DNA from: Candidatus Woesearchaeota archaeon
Lineage (GTDB): Archaea; Nanobdellota; Nanobdellia; Woesearchaeales; GCA-2686295
Assembly: GCA_937912225.1 (NCBI GenBank)
Contig: CALDOJ010000042.1
Span: 1 to 64,000 of the forward strand
Direction of reading: 5' to 3'
Length of the DNA: 64,000 nucleotides
Below the pieces are notes generated by a model. The model did not search any database, was not told the origin of the DNA, and saw only the letters and a program-made list of their open reading frames with translations. Below, piece after piece: positions 7,886-15,871 of the stretch (its first letter is position 1; each line of letters opens with the position of its first letter). The position numbers were made by a program, and so were the translations under genes.

Positions 7886-8260
7886 CTATTTTTTTAAAGA
7901 TTCATAATATTGAATCATTTGTTTCATTTCAATATTAAATATTTCGTCAGGTATTGGGTATTCATCTCTTAAACTTTGAACTTTTCTGATTATATGGTCT
8001 AATATTTCTAAAGTATCATAATATTTCTTATCTACTCTTGTTGCGTTTGTAACGAAATTTTCTGATTCAAATCTAGCTACTGCTTCCTCTTCTTCACCGA
8101 TTGGAACTTTATACATAACACGTTTATTAATAGAAGAATAAGGATAATTTACTTTTTCATATCCTAATAAGTTTATTAATGATTTATTGAATTTTTCAGA
8201 ATTTTTTGTAAAAACAACTGAAACCATTCCATCCAAATACTCTGGTTTATAATCGTCCAT
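7886..8260 (-). CDS. Uncharacterised protein, tandem paralogue 2
   Basis: 124 residues, acidic, a paralogue of the gene at 7453-7842, with which it shares the EYLDG start, the central GEEEEAVARF, RVDKKYYDT and the C-terminal YPIPDEIFN--QYYESLKK block. The two are separated by 43 bases on the same strand. Function unknown; the conserved Tyr/Asp-rich C-terminus is the best search seed. Confidence 0.7.
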   Translation of the reverse strand: MDDYKPEYLDGMVSVVFTKNSEKFNKSLINLLGYEKVNYPYSSINKRVMYKVPIGEEEEAVARFESENFVTNATRVDKKYYDTLEILDHIIRKVQSLRDEYPIPDEIFNIEMKQMIQYYESLKK

Positions 8261-8305
8261 ATATTACTTAAAGATGAAGAAATATAAAAATTTATTCAAA
8301 ATTAG

Positions 8306-8614
8306 CTATTTGAAAGCTTCTTCAAGCTTAGTTTTAAGCATATCTTTAGGAACAGCACCCATGATGGAATCAAACTTCTCACCGTCTTTAAAAAGTACCA
8401 TTGTAGGAATGCTTCGAATACCAAATTCTGTTGCTAATTCTTGTTCTTCATCAACATTAACTTTAGCAAATTTTACATCAGGCATTTCTGGATCTAATAA
8501 TTCTAATATCGGACCTAACATTTTACACGGACCACACCATTCAGCCCAAAAATCAACTAATACTTTACCAGTCTTTGTTTCTTTTTCAAAATTTTCTTTT
8601 GTTAAATTTATCAA
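8306..8614 (-). CDS. trxA: Thioredoxin
   Basis: A 102-residue thioredoxin with the W26-C-G-P-C30 redox motif, the FAKVNVDE strand, the cis-proline segment SIPT and a C-terminal helix. It reduces protein disulfides in the cytoplasm. The start appears to be TTG at 8614: GAGGTG lies seven bases upstream and no ATG is in position. It follows the zinc-ribbon gene on the same strand, after a hairpin, in the group NAD kinase-malic enzyme-zinc ribbon-thioredoxin, a grouping that fits NADPH supply and redox upkeep. Confidence 0.95.
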   Translation of the reverse strand: MINLTKENFEKETKTGKVLVDFWAEWCGPCKMLGPILELLDPEMPDVKFAKVNVDEEQELATEFGIRSIPTMVLFKDGEKFDSIMGAVPKDMLKTKLEEAFK

Positions 8615-8638
8615 AATTTTTCACCTCTAAAATTTTGG

Positions 8639-8668
8639 ACATTCAAAAATCTTTGATTTTTGATATGT
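8639..8668. repeat. Intergenic hairpin, CAAAAATC/GATTTTTG arms
   Basis: Outer arms ACAT (8639-8642) and ATGT (8665-8668), inner arms CAAAAATC (8644-8651) and GATTTTTG (8655-8662), TTT loop. It sits between the zinc-ribbon gene and thioredoxin, 25 bases before the thioredoxin start. One of the cleanest members of the dispersed hairpin family. Confidence 0.75.
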
Positions 8669-8687
8669 AACATCATAATATCTTGTT

Positions 8688-9089
8688 TTATCCTTTTACT
8701 ACTCTTTGCACAACTACATCTTTACCTTTAGGAGTTTTCTTGCCTCTTTTCATAGGGCTTTTTGCAATGTAACCGTCTTTATCAACATAGTATAAATTTC
8801 CTTTTTCTTTTTTAACTCCAACTTTCAATACTTTTTGATGAATCTTAGGACCTTTATCAGATCTACTTCGGGCCATTTTAACTCTAGAAATATCTCCTTG
8901 TTTATCAACAAAGTAAAGAAAACCTTTTTCTCTTACTATTCTTGGTTTATTCTTGCTAACTTTAGATGTTCTAATATCTGTATCGTCAAATAGTATATTG
9001 CAAGGTTTACAGAAATATTTATGTTCAGGATCTCCAATGACCATCCGTTTACAAAGTGGACAGCCTCTTTTTACTTTTTCAAGACTCAT
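8688..9089 (-). CDS. Zinc-ribbon protein with duplicated basic motif
   Basis: 133 residues. The N-terminus has a zinc ribbon, C10-PLC13 and C27-KPC30. The remainder holds two copies of a motif reading G-LY-VDK-G-I followed by basic residues (about 55-76 and 96-117), giving a strongly basic protein that may bind nucleic acid or the ribosome. Its ATG overlaps the malic enzyme stop as ATGA, so it is translationally coupled. Function unknown. Confidence 0.65.
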   Translation of the reverse strand: MSLEKVKRGCPLCKRMVIGDPEHKYFCKPCNILFDDTDIRTSKVSKNKPRIVREKGFLYFVDKQGDISRVKMARSRSDKGPKIHQKVLKVGVKKEKGNLYYVDKDGYIAKSPMKRGKKTPKGKDVVVQRVVKG

Positions 9090-10231
9090 TTTGCAGCTTT
9101 CATAACAGCTTTAGCAACTAATTTTGCTACGCTCTTATCTAATGGTGATGGAACTATCTTATTAATGTTTGGTTTTACAGCTTTAGCAATAGCTTCTGCT
9201 GCAGCAATCTTCATTTTTTCAGTAATATCTTTAGCACGAGCATCAAGTGCACCTCTAAAAATACCAGGGAATGCTAAAACATTATTGATTTGATTAGGAT
9301 AATCACTTCTACCAGTAGCAATAATATATGCGCCTGCTGCTTTTGCATCTTTAGGATTAATCTCTGGTTCGGGATTCGCCATTGCAAAGATTATTGATTT
9401 CTCATTCATGTTTTTAACCATTGTTTTAGTAAGAACTTTAGGTGCACTAATACCTATGAAAACATCTGCACCAACCATTGCATCAGCTAATAATCCTTTA
9501 ATTTTCTTTTTATTAGTAATGTTTGCAAGCTTATCTTTAGCCACATTCATGTTTTCCTTTCGACCTTTGTATAAAATACCTTTAGTATCGCACGCAATAA
9601 TACTTTTTGCTCCATAATTCAAAAGCATTTTAGCAATAGCAACACCTGCAGCTCCAGCTCCACTCATAACAATTTTTAAATCGCCAATTTTCTTTTTAGT
9701 TAATTTTAAAGAATTAATCAAAGCTGCTAAAACAACAATCGCAGTTCCATGTTGGTCATCATGAAAAACAGGAATATCCATTTCTTTTTTTAGTCGTTCT
9801 TCGATTTCAAAACATCGAGGAGCAGAAATGTCTTCTAAATTAATGCCTCCAAAAATTGGAGCAATTTTCTTTACAGCATCAATGATTTCTTCAGTATCTT
9901 GAGTAGTTAAAGCAATTGGAAATGCATCAATATTTGCAAATTCTTTGAATAAAATAGCTTTACCTTCCATAACAGGAAGTGATGCTTCAGGACCGATATT
10001 TCCAAGTCCAAGAACTGCAGAACCATCAGTTACAACACCAACAATGTTTCCTTTAGCAGTATAATCATAAACTTTTCTTTTATCTTTTGCAATATCTTTA
10101 CAAGGCTGTGCTACACCAGGAGTGTAAGCTAATGATAAGTCTTTTTTGTTTTTGAGTTTTACTTTACTAATTATTTCGATTTTTCCTTTGTGCTTTTTAT
10201 GAAGCTTTATTGATTCTTTATAGTAATCCAT
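9086..10231 (-). CDS. Malic enzyme (NAD(P)-dependent, decarboxylating)
   Basis: Converts malate to pyruvate and CO2 with reduction of NAD(P). The short form of 381 residues has the YTPGVAQPC start, the [20 protein letters not shown] segment, [16 protein letters not shown], the metal-binding [11 protein letters not shown] and a Rossmann GAGAAGVA motif. It overlaps the NAD kinase gene by 25 bases and the zinc-ribbon gene by 4, so all three are one unit. Pairing with NAD kinase, the source of NADP, suggests it supplies NADPH; cofactor choice cannot be read from the sequence with confidence. Confidence 0.93.
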   Translation of the reverse strand: MDYYKESIKLHKKHKGKIEIISKVKLKNKKDLSLAYTPGVAQPCKDIAKDKRKVYDYTAKGNIVGVVTDGSAVLGLGNIGPEASLPVMEGKAILFKEFANIDAFPIALTTQDTEEIIDAVKKIAPIFGGINLEDISAPRCFEIEERLKKEMDIPVFHDDQHGTAIVVLAALINSLKLTKKKIGDLKIVMSGAGAAGVAIAKMLLNYGAKSIIACDTKGILYKGRKENMNVAKDKLANITNKKKIKGLLADAMVGADVFIGISAPKVLTKTMVKNMNEKSIIFAMANPEPEINPKDAKAAGAYIIATGRSDYPNQINNVLAFPGIFRGALDARAKDITEKMKIAAAEAIAKAVKPNINKIVPSPLDKSVAKLVAKAVMKAAK

Positions 10232-10926
10232 TCTAAACCTTTTATTTCAATAGTCTTTGCTATTCCTTTATTTTTTTTAACTTCTACAGTTTCACCTTCG
10301 CTTAGATATAAAATTTGTGGTTCGTTATCATAAGCGACTTCTGCAACTCCTCTTGTGACTGTTAGTTTGATTTTTTGTTTGTCTTTTAAGATTAGTGGTT
10401 TTAAATATTTCATCGAGTTATTAAAAACTAGACCTATGCCTTTTTTGAATGTTTTTCTGGTGATTGATTTAAAGTAACCAGTTGAACCAAAAACCGTTGA
10501 AACAACAATTCCATCACCGATGATTTCTTCCTTTAATTTTTTACCGTCAATTGATATTTCGAACCTTAAAGCTTTATTTGCGAATTTGTTTCTGACCACG
10601 ATATCATTGATGGCGATGAACTTTTTGTTCTTTACTTTGCCTTCGATTTTTGAATGTTCAGTTATTTTAAACTTATTATTTTTGATTAAATCCAACAAGT
10701 TTTCTTTATTTTTATTCAGACATTTATTACAAATTTTACTATGCCTGATAAGCATTTTAGGAATACCAGGGAATTTTCTTTCAGCAACTAAAAAAGTTCC
10801 GTCCCCTCCTAAAGAGATTATAAAATCTGGATTTTTAGAATCATAAACTAATCCTTTTTCTTTTAAGAGTTTCTTTAAATTTGTAACTTGTTCATTATAT
10901 TTAGCAACAATCGCAACGGTTTTCAT
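10207..10926 (-). CDS. nadK: NAD kinase
   Basis: Phosphorylates NAD to NADP. The family motif GGDGT is at residues 40-44, the NDIVV segment follows, and the second signature GDGIVVST-FGSTGY is present. At 239 residues it is slightly shorter than typical. A C-K--C pair near residues 67-70 is unusual. First gene of a unit that continues with malic enzyme, a zinc-ribbon protein and thioredoxin. Confidence 0.93.
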   Translation of the reverse strand: MKTVAIVAKYNEQVTNLKKLLKEKGLVYDSKNPDFIISLGGDGTFLVAERKFPGIPKMLIRHSKICNKCLNKNKENLLDLIKNNKFKITEHSKIEGKVKNKKFIAINDIVVRNKFANKALRFEISIDGKKLKEEIIGDGIVVSTVFGSTGYFKSITRKTFKKGIGLVFNNSMKYLKPLILKDKQKIKLTVTRGVAEVAYDNEPQILYLSEGETVEVKKNKGIAKTIEIKGLEWITIKNQ

Positions 10927-10972
10927 GATATAATAGAACTATATGAGTTTTAAATAATTTACTAACTTAAAT

Positions 10973-11275
10973 TCAAAATGTTTTTTTAAATAGCTTTTCA
11001 AAATCTTTGTAATTTGCTTTTCGGTCAAACACTCCAAGAATGGTTATGTGTTCTGAGTCTGGCATAAATGCTGCGTACATTAATCTTGAATATTTGCCTT
11101 CGACAGAAAGTTTAACTTTGAACATAAATTTGTAACTTTCATGTTTTGGAAATCTAAAAGGATTTTGTTTAATAAGAATTAGTTTATTTTTGATTAATTT
11201 ACAAGTCTTGTTATCATAATTGTTCCATTGTTTTTGAAAATATTTTGTGAATAACAGACTAAAGTTTAAGGCCAT
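10973..11275 (-). CDS. RelE/ParE-type toxin
   Basis: 100 residues with the RelE/ParE layout: an N-terminal helix pair (TKYFQKQWNNYD, then a Lys-rich helix), a central KVKLSVEGKYSRLMYAAF strand region with the basic and Tyr residues typical of the fold, and a final ILGVFDRKANY strand followed by a short helix. RelE cuts mRNA on the ribosome and ParE acts on gyrase; which applies is not clear. It overlaps the antitoxin by 17 bases, the usual arrangement. Confidence 0.75.
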   Translation of the reverse strand: MALNFSLLFTKYFQKQWNNYDNKTCKLIKNKLILIKQNPFRFPKHESYKFMFKVKLSVEGKYSRLMYAAFMPDSEHITILGVFDRKANYKDFEKLFKKTF

Positions 11276-11507
11276 GTTTTTTCATCTCGTCTTCAGTCAA
11301 CAATTCGCCTTTTTCATTAGCTTTTTTCAACATGGTAAACAATTTTTTTTCGTTTTCGTTCACAATTATGTTGTCGTATTCTTTTACCTTTTCTCTTATT
11401 CCATCTCTGACGAGCTCGGAAAAATTAGAGAAAAAACCTTTTTCAACTAATGCTTGCGATTTGTTGAATAAAGCTTCTGGTATGTTAACATTAACTCTTG
11501 TATTCAT
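11259..11507 (-). CDS. Ribbon-helix-helix antitoxin
   Basis: 82 residues starting with the ribbon strand TRVNVNIPE, then two helices (residues 10-22 and 27-45) with the family pattern FSNFSELVRDGIRE. The C-terminal half is charged and probably wraps the toxin. Such antitoxins dimerise on operator DNA and repress their own operon. AGGTGATG lies upstream of the ATG, and a perfect inverted repeat is found a few bases further out. Confidence 0.85.
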   Translation of the reverse strand: MNTRVNVNIPEALFNKSQALVEKGFFSNFSELVRDGIREKVKEYDNIIVNENEKKLFTMLKKANEKGELLTEDEMKKHGLKL

Positions 11508-11518
11508 TTTACATCACC

Positions 11519-11539
11519 TATACATCTTTATGATGTATA
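11519..11539. promoter_or_regulatory. Operator-like inverted repeat before the toxin-antitoxin pair
   Basis: TATACATC (11519-11526) and GATGTATA (11532-11539) form perfect 8-bp arms around TTTAT. The element overlaps a TATA-like sequence 12-32 bases before the antitoxin ATG (minus strand), the right place for the ribbon-helix-helix protein to block transcription. Confidence 0.6.
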
Positions 11540-11677
11540 AAAGGTGTATGTTGTATTTAAATTTTTCTATTAATAATTTCAGCATAACTCTTTATATTGT
11601 TTTCTTAGAATTATTCGGAAGTATTACGACTTGTTTAGTTAGCTTAATATAACTCTTTTAATTTCTGAATCTTTATT

Positions 11678-12976
11678 ATGCAACAAACAAAACCTTCAAG
11701 GAAGATTGAGAAAATACTTTCTACGTTTAGTCATAAACAAATGAAAGAATTAATGGCGAATGTTGGTTCAATTCAATTAACTGATGGTTGTAGTTTTGGA
11801 TGTGGTGATTGTGGACTTGGAGCAGAGAAAGGAGTGAGTGATATTATTGCATTTGACACATTAGAATGGTTGTTCAAAGAATATTCAAATGAACTAAAAA
11901 GTAATTTCATAATGTTATATGATGCTTCAGATCCTTTTGATTTTCAGGACGGTGAAAAAACTTATGTTGATGTGCATAGAGCTTTTGAAAGTATTGTTGG
12001 AATAAGTCCTCATGTCACAACTCACATTCCTGTTGAAAAAGAAGATGAAATAATGAAATATTTCTTTGAATCAAACACCTTAGGAATAATTAATCATGCG
12101 AAGTTTATTGATAGAATAAGCTATACAAATATGAACAAGAAAAGATTTCGGAAGGCTTTAGAAAAATATGTTCCTGCTCTTGTTAATACTGATGAACAAA
12201 TGGTTGTTAAAGCAAAGTTTTCACTTGAAGAATGTTCAAAATACGTAACTCCTCCTGCTGAAGCTGGAGGTTTTAAAGATTTTCACAATAAAACAAGAGA
12301 AAGGCTTGTTTTAAGGAATTATAATGAAATTGCTGAAACTTTAGGAATTGCAGAACCAGAGAATTTCTTTCTTGAATGGGTAAATGATCAAACAGTTCTA
12401 AAATCAGAAGCGATAGAAGTAAAATATGATGAAACTAATTCTTTGTTTCACTATTTCTCTAATAACGAATTAGGTGTTAATCCTGAAGAAGAACGACTGG
12501 TAGCTGAGAGAAGCAGAGAGCTTACTAAAAAAACACGAGAACTTACGCCAAGGCATCATGCTATGCGTCCTATGGCAGATACAAACACTGAAATGGATTT
12601 ACATGTAGTAAAACTTCCAAATAATGATTTTGTTGCATATCATAATCTGCCTGTAGATTATACTGATATTATGCAGTATGCAGAATTTCTTCATTTTGAT
12701 AGATCTTTGTCAATTGGCCCGCCAAGCATAGTTGACTTTGTCAAAAAAACGACTACTAAAGGAGTTCATACAAAAAAACTAGGGTTAGATAATGTTAATA
12801 ATTTTAGTCCTAATGGTATAGGCTGTTTTCACGGAGTTACACTTACGCCTAAAGGTTTCTTTAATGTTAATTTAGAAAAACCTTCGCCAGAACATCCTTA
12901 TGGTCAACGTAGAACTCTAATCACTCCAGATAATTTCAAAGTTGTAGAGTACAAGTATGAACCACCAAAAACATAA
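11678..12976 (+). CDS. Divergent radical SAM protein
   Basis: 432 residues. Residues 38-45 give the iron-sulfur signature C38-x3-C42-x2-C45 in the context LTDGCSFGCGDCGLGA, so it should bind a 4Fe-4S cluster and S-adenosylmethionine. A MLYDASDPFDF segment replaces the usual GGE motif, marking a divergent branch. No substrate is suggested by the rest of the chain, and no partner peptide is seen. It has its own promoter and a near-leaderless start. Neighbours are unrelated single genes. Confidence 0.75.
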   Translation: MQQTKPSRKIEKILSTFSHKQMKELMANVGSIQLTDGCSFGCGDCGLGAEKGVSDIIAFDTLEWLFKEYSNELKSNFIMLYDASDPFDFQDGEKTYVDVHRAFESIVGISPHVTTHIPVEKEDEIMKYFFESNTLGIINHAKFIDRISYTNMNKKRFRKALEKYVPALVNTDEQMVVKAKFSLEECSKYVTPPAEAGGFKDFHNKTRERLVLRNYNEIAETLGIAEPENFFLEWVNDQTVLKSEAIEVKYDETNSLFHYFSNNELGVNPEEERLVAERSRELTKKTRELTPRHHAMRPMADTNTEMDLHVVKLPNNDFVAYHNLPVDYTDIMQYAEFLHFDRSLSIGPPSIVDFVKKTTTKGVHTKKLGLDNVNNFSPNGIGCFHGVTLTPKGFFNVNLEKPSPEHPYGQRRTLITPDNFKVVEYKYEPPKT

Positions 12977-13028
12977 ATAAAGTTATTTTAAGTAAATCTT
13001 TAAATACTTCTTTTCATTCCTTTCTTTT

Positions 13029-13286
13029 ATGAGTTTTCCTATATGGTATTGGTTGAACAATGAACGTGCGCAAGAAGATCATAGAAAAAATCCTCACAGA
13101 CCAAATTCTTATTATACAGACAGGGCTGGTGCTTTATTTTTATTGTCGGCCTTAACAGCTGCAACTATTTTAATTGGTGTTGGTTCTTATTGTGAGAATA
13201 ATAAAGAAACAACTAATTCTGAAGTTCATCAAACTCAACAACAAATAAACTCCATAGATATTAAAATTCATGAGTTATACAAATAA
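13029..13286 (+). CDS. Small single-pass membrane protein
   Basis: 85 residues: a polar N-terminus of about 33 residues, one membrane helix (about 34-52), then a polar, Gln-rich tail that could form a short coiled coil. The start is leaderless, with TTTAAATA about 30 bases upstream. I do not recognise it. One Cys directly follows the helix. Confidence 0.65.
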   Translation: MSFPIWYWLNNERAQEDHRKNPHRPNSYYTDRAGALFLLSALTAATILIGVGSYCENNKETTNSEVHQTQQQINSIDIKIHELYK

Positions 13287-13327
13287 CCGAACATATCTTT
13301 ATATATTTATTTTGATTACTAATTTTT

Positions 13328-13915
13328 ATGAGCTATCTTATTGGTATTGCAGGTCCCAGTACTTCTGGAAAAACAACTATTTGTAAAGCATTAGAAAAGC
13401 ACTTTCCAGATGCATTTGTTGAAACACAAGATATTTACTGGCATGATAAAAAAACCTTTCCAAAAACACTTGGGTTTAGAAACTGGGAACGACCAGAAAA
13501 TGTTGACTTTGAAATGCTATATCAAAATCTTAAAGATTTTAAAGAGGATAAAAGTTCAATACTTCCAATGTTTACAAAGATGGGTCGAGCTGGATTAAGA
13601 ACAGTTCCTGCTTTTGACTTGGTTGTTTATGAAGGTTTTCTATTATTTCAAGATGAACGAATTAGTGATTTGTTTGACTTAAAATTTTATATTGACATTT
13701 CTGAAGAAGAAATTATTAAGAGACGAATGACTCGAAATAGATCAGGAAAGGAAGGAAGAGAGTTATATTATAGAGAAGTATTAGTTGAAGAGTATAGGCC
13801 TTTTAAAGAGTTACAAGCAGAAAGAGCAGATTATGTGATTGACGGAACAATTTCTTCTGAAGAGAACTTGGCGTTTGTAGTTGAAAAAATAACTGAACAC
13901 CATAACTTTAAATAA
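13328..13915 (+). CDS. Uridine kinase / nucleoside kinase-like P-loop kinase
   Basis: 195 residues. GPSTSGKT at residues 9-16 is the Walker A motif; NWERPENVDFEML matches the uridine/nicotinamide riboside kinase segment that follows the substrate-binding strand; VVYEGFLL is the Walker B strand; RRMTRNRSGK is the lid. It should phosphorylate a nucleoside or related small molecule; the exact substrate is open. The start is leaderless, with TATATATT about 25 bases before the ATG. It stands alone between two unrelated leaderless genes. Confidence 0.75.
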   Translation: MSYLIGIAGPSTSGKTTICKALEKHFPDAFVETQDIYWHDKKTFPKTLGFRNWERPENVDFEMLYQNLKDFKEDKSSILPMFTKMGRAGLRTVPAFDLVVYEGFLLFQDERISDLFDLKFYIDISEEEIIKRRMTRNRSGKEGRELYYREVLVEEYRPFKELQAERADYVIDGTISSEENLAFVVEKITEHHNFK

Positions 13916-13935
13916 TTCTTTTAATTTCTTTTTTT

Positions 13936-15030
13936 ATGATTACACCCGAACTTATTACTCGAGGAGGTAGTAAGCTTGAAGTTACTCGTTCTTTATTAGA
14001 AAGTAATTTGAATATTCCTATTCCTAATTCTGCTTGGAAGTATTATGATGAAGAGGTCGGAGTGTTAAGAGATCATTTTATTAAAATGAAAAAACCTGTT
14101 ATTGTAAGAGGTTCGCATGTTAATGATTGGGACGGGTTTATTGATGTTGTAGAAACTATTGATGATTTAAGTAATTTTTCTGATGTTATTCGTGCTGTTG
14201 AAAGTATTGAAAGATGTATTGATAATGATAAAGTAAGATTGCATTGTGAAGATTGGGGTCAGAAATTTACTCCAAAAGTTCATGTTTTAATGCAAGAACA
14301 AGGTTCTAACATAAGAGGAAGTATGATTAGACATCCTAATAATAAAGAAAAATTTATTATTCAATATCGGGAGGAGTCAGGATTTTATCATGATAATGTG
14401 AATTATGCGGAAGTTAATCTTGGAAACATTCAAAGCATGCATGATTATGGAGTGAATGATGAGCATATGGAACAAGTTGTGCAGATGTATCTTCAAATTG
14501 AGAATTCTGGGTTAGTTGACCCAAGTTGGGCTTATCAAATGGAATTTGGATTAAAACCTTTATTATTTTATCAGTTTAGACCTTTTAAGAAAAAACAATT
14601 AGCACCTGAATTTACAGAACCAAATGTTAAAGGAAACTATCCTTTTATTACTTCTGATACTTTTTTTGGAGCTGAAGACACGGATGTTGATTTCAAATTT
14701 GTATCAATTCAAGAACTTATGTATCCTAAGTCTGATTTTAAATCTGAAAAAGAATACGGATTGTATCTTTATAATGGATTTGGTTATAATGATAGTCCTG
14801 CTTTAGATTTAAAAATTGGAAATTTGAAAGTGTTTTGCCCTTCTTCTTTTTTTTTTAACTATTTATTTCATTCAAACTATCGTCTTATGAAAAGAGCTGA
14901 TATAACTTTAATACAACCGGAAGTATATCCATCAATGTCTTTTGATGAGATGAGAAAGACTTTTCGTTATTCACGTATATTCATATCTGAAGATCGTGCA
15001 AGAATTATTCCAAGAAAATATTTGAAATAA
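13936..15030 (+). CDS. Orphan PPDK_N-like (PEP synthase N-domain) protein
   Basis: 364 residues. PVIVRGSHVNDWDGFIDVV around R58 resembles the nucleotide-binding ARSSA-ED-FAG region of PEP synthase/PPDK, and Q213-F-R-P in a LL-YQFRPFKK context matches the Q-RP motif that ends that domain. The phosphohistidine and PEP-binding domains are missing, so this is a stand-alone ATP-grasp domain, perhaps a phosphotransferase acting on another protein or small molecule. The start is leaderless. Its role is not known. Confidence 0.55.
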   Translation: MITPELITRGGSKLEVTRSLLESNLNIPIPNSAWKYYDEEVGVLRDHFIKMKKPVIVRGSHVNDWDGFIDVVETIDDLSNFSDVIRAVESIERCIDNDKVRLHCEDWGQKFTPKVHVLMQEQGSNIRGSMIRHPNNKEKFIIQYREESGFYHDNVNYAEVNLGNIQSMHDYGVNDEHMEQVVQMYLQIENSGLVDPSWAYQMEFGLKPLLFYQFRPFKKKQLAPEFTEPNVKGNYPFITSDTFFGAEDTDVDFKFVSIQELMYPKSDFKSEKEYGLYLYNGFGYNDSPALDLKIGNLKVFCPSSFFFNYLFHSNYRLMKRADITLIQPEVYPSMSFDEMRKTFRYSRIFISEDRARIIPRKYLK

Positions 15031-15112
15031 TGATTTTGTTCTCAGAATATTCAAATATTTTCTAGTTTTTCTTTACTAAGTTTTAAATAATCCTTTACAT
15101 TTCTTTTTCTTT

Positions 15113-15406
15113 ATGGTTGGAAAAATTAGTATAAAAATTGCATTAGAAGAAGGTCATGACTCGCTTGATAGTTTTGTTAATTTCATGCAGGATTTTAAAG
15201 AGTTATTAGGAGAAGAAAAATTAGATTTAAACAGAATGAAAGTAACTGCTCCAGATGATGGACCTGTAATGATTAAAATTGAAGAGTTCTATCAAAACGT
15301 TGAAAAATATGCGCCTTCTGAAGTATTAACTCAAGCAAAAGAACAATATTCTGGAAAAGAAATTGCAGTTCATGATGCTTATGCTTTCATAAAAGATTAT
15401 TTATGA
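15113..15406 (+). CDS. Uncharacterised small soluble protein
   Basis: 97 residues, acidic, mixed helix and strand, with no motif I recognise. TTTAAATAATCC sits about 30 bases before the ATG and the gap is pyrimidine-rich, the same leaderless promoter form used by the genes at 13029, 13936 and 18878, which supports it as a real gene. Confidence 0.65.
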   Translation: MVGKISIKIALEEGHDSLDSFVNFMQDFKELLGEEKLDLNRMKVTAPDDGPVMIKIEEFYQNVEKYAPSEVLTQAKEQYSGKEIAVHDAYAFIKDYL

Positions 15407-15458
15407 ATTATTAATTTAATTCTAGAAAGTTTAATACGACTATTAGAAATAGAAAAAA

Positions 15459-15530
15459 GCAAGTGGTGAAGGGCGTAACTCCTCGAACTCATATGGGACC
15501 ATCCAAATTTAATCATTGCCACCACTTATG
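15459..15530 (+). ncRNA. Candidate small structured RNA
   Basis: The gap 15407-15871 has no intact gene. Within it, AAGTGGTG (15461-15468) and CACCACTT (15520-15527) are perfect complements that would close a 67-nt RNA, and the interior is clearly richer in GC than its surroundings. A TTTAATA box lies about 30 bases upstream and a T-rich run follows from 15536, as for a short independent transcript. It does not fit a tRNA, 5S, SRP or RNase P RNA. The strand is inferred from the promoter and T-run. Confidence 0.35.
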
Positions 15531-15628
15531 ATTGTGTTCTTTGTTGTTTTTATTTAAATTTTATCTTATTCTTTAGAAATAATAATGCTCAATATTTTAA
15601 TTAATTATTTCTGCACCTAATTTTTTAA

Positions 15629-15835
15629 AAACATTTAGATAAAGCTTATTCTGAAGATGAGTCGTTATACTTAGCATCTAAGTTTGGACAATCAATCAAA
15701 GGTGGTTTTGTAAGTGATCCTGAGAACTATATTGAAACAAATCCAACAGCACTTATGGGATGGATGGACTTTCATTCTCCAGGTGTAATGGGAGACTTTC
15801 AAGAAAGATTGATTCCTTATAGTAAGAAGAGATAG
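15629..15835 (+). pseudogene. Decayed gene remnant (C-terminal fragment)
   Basis: A frame of 68 codons, closed by TAG at 15833-15835, reads as ordinary protein (a KAYSEDESLYLASKFGQ stretch, then MGWMDFHSPGVMGDFQERL) but has no start codon near its beginning and is preceded by an in-frame stop. A promoter-like TTTAAA and an ATG at 15585 lie upstream in another frame that ends after 11 codons. This looks like the tail of a gene whose front was lost or frameshifted. Confidence 0.5.
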
Positions 15836-15871
15836 GGTTTGATTAGTTTTTATTTATTTAAGTTTATAGTA

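Noticed and set aside
15459..15530. Candidate RNA as a tRNA or 5S rRNA
   Set aside because: No T-loop or anticodon arm can be drawn, the length is wrong for 5S, and the internal helices of either family are absent.
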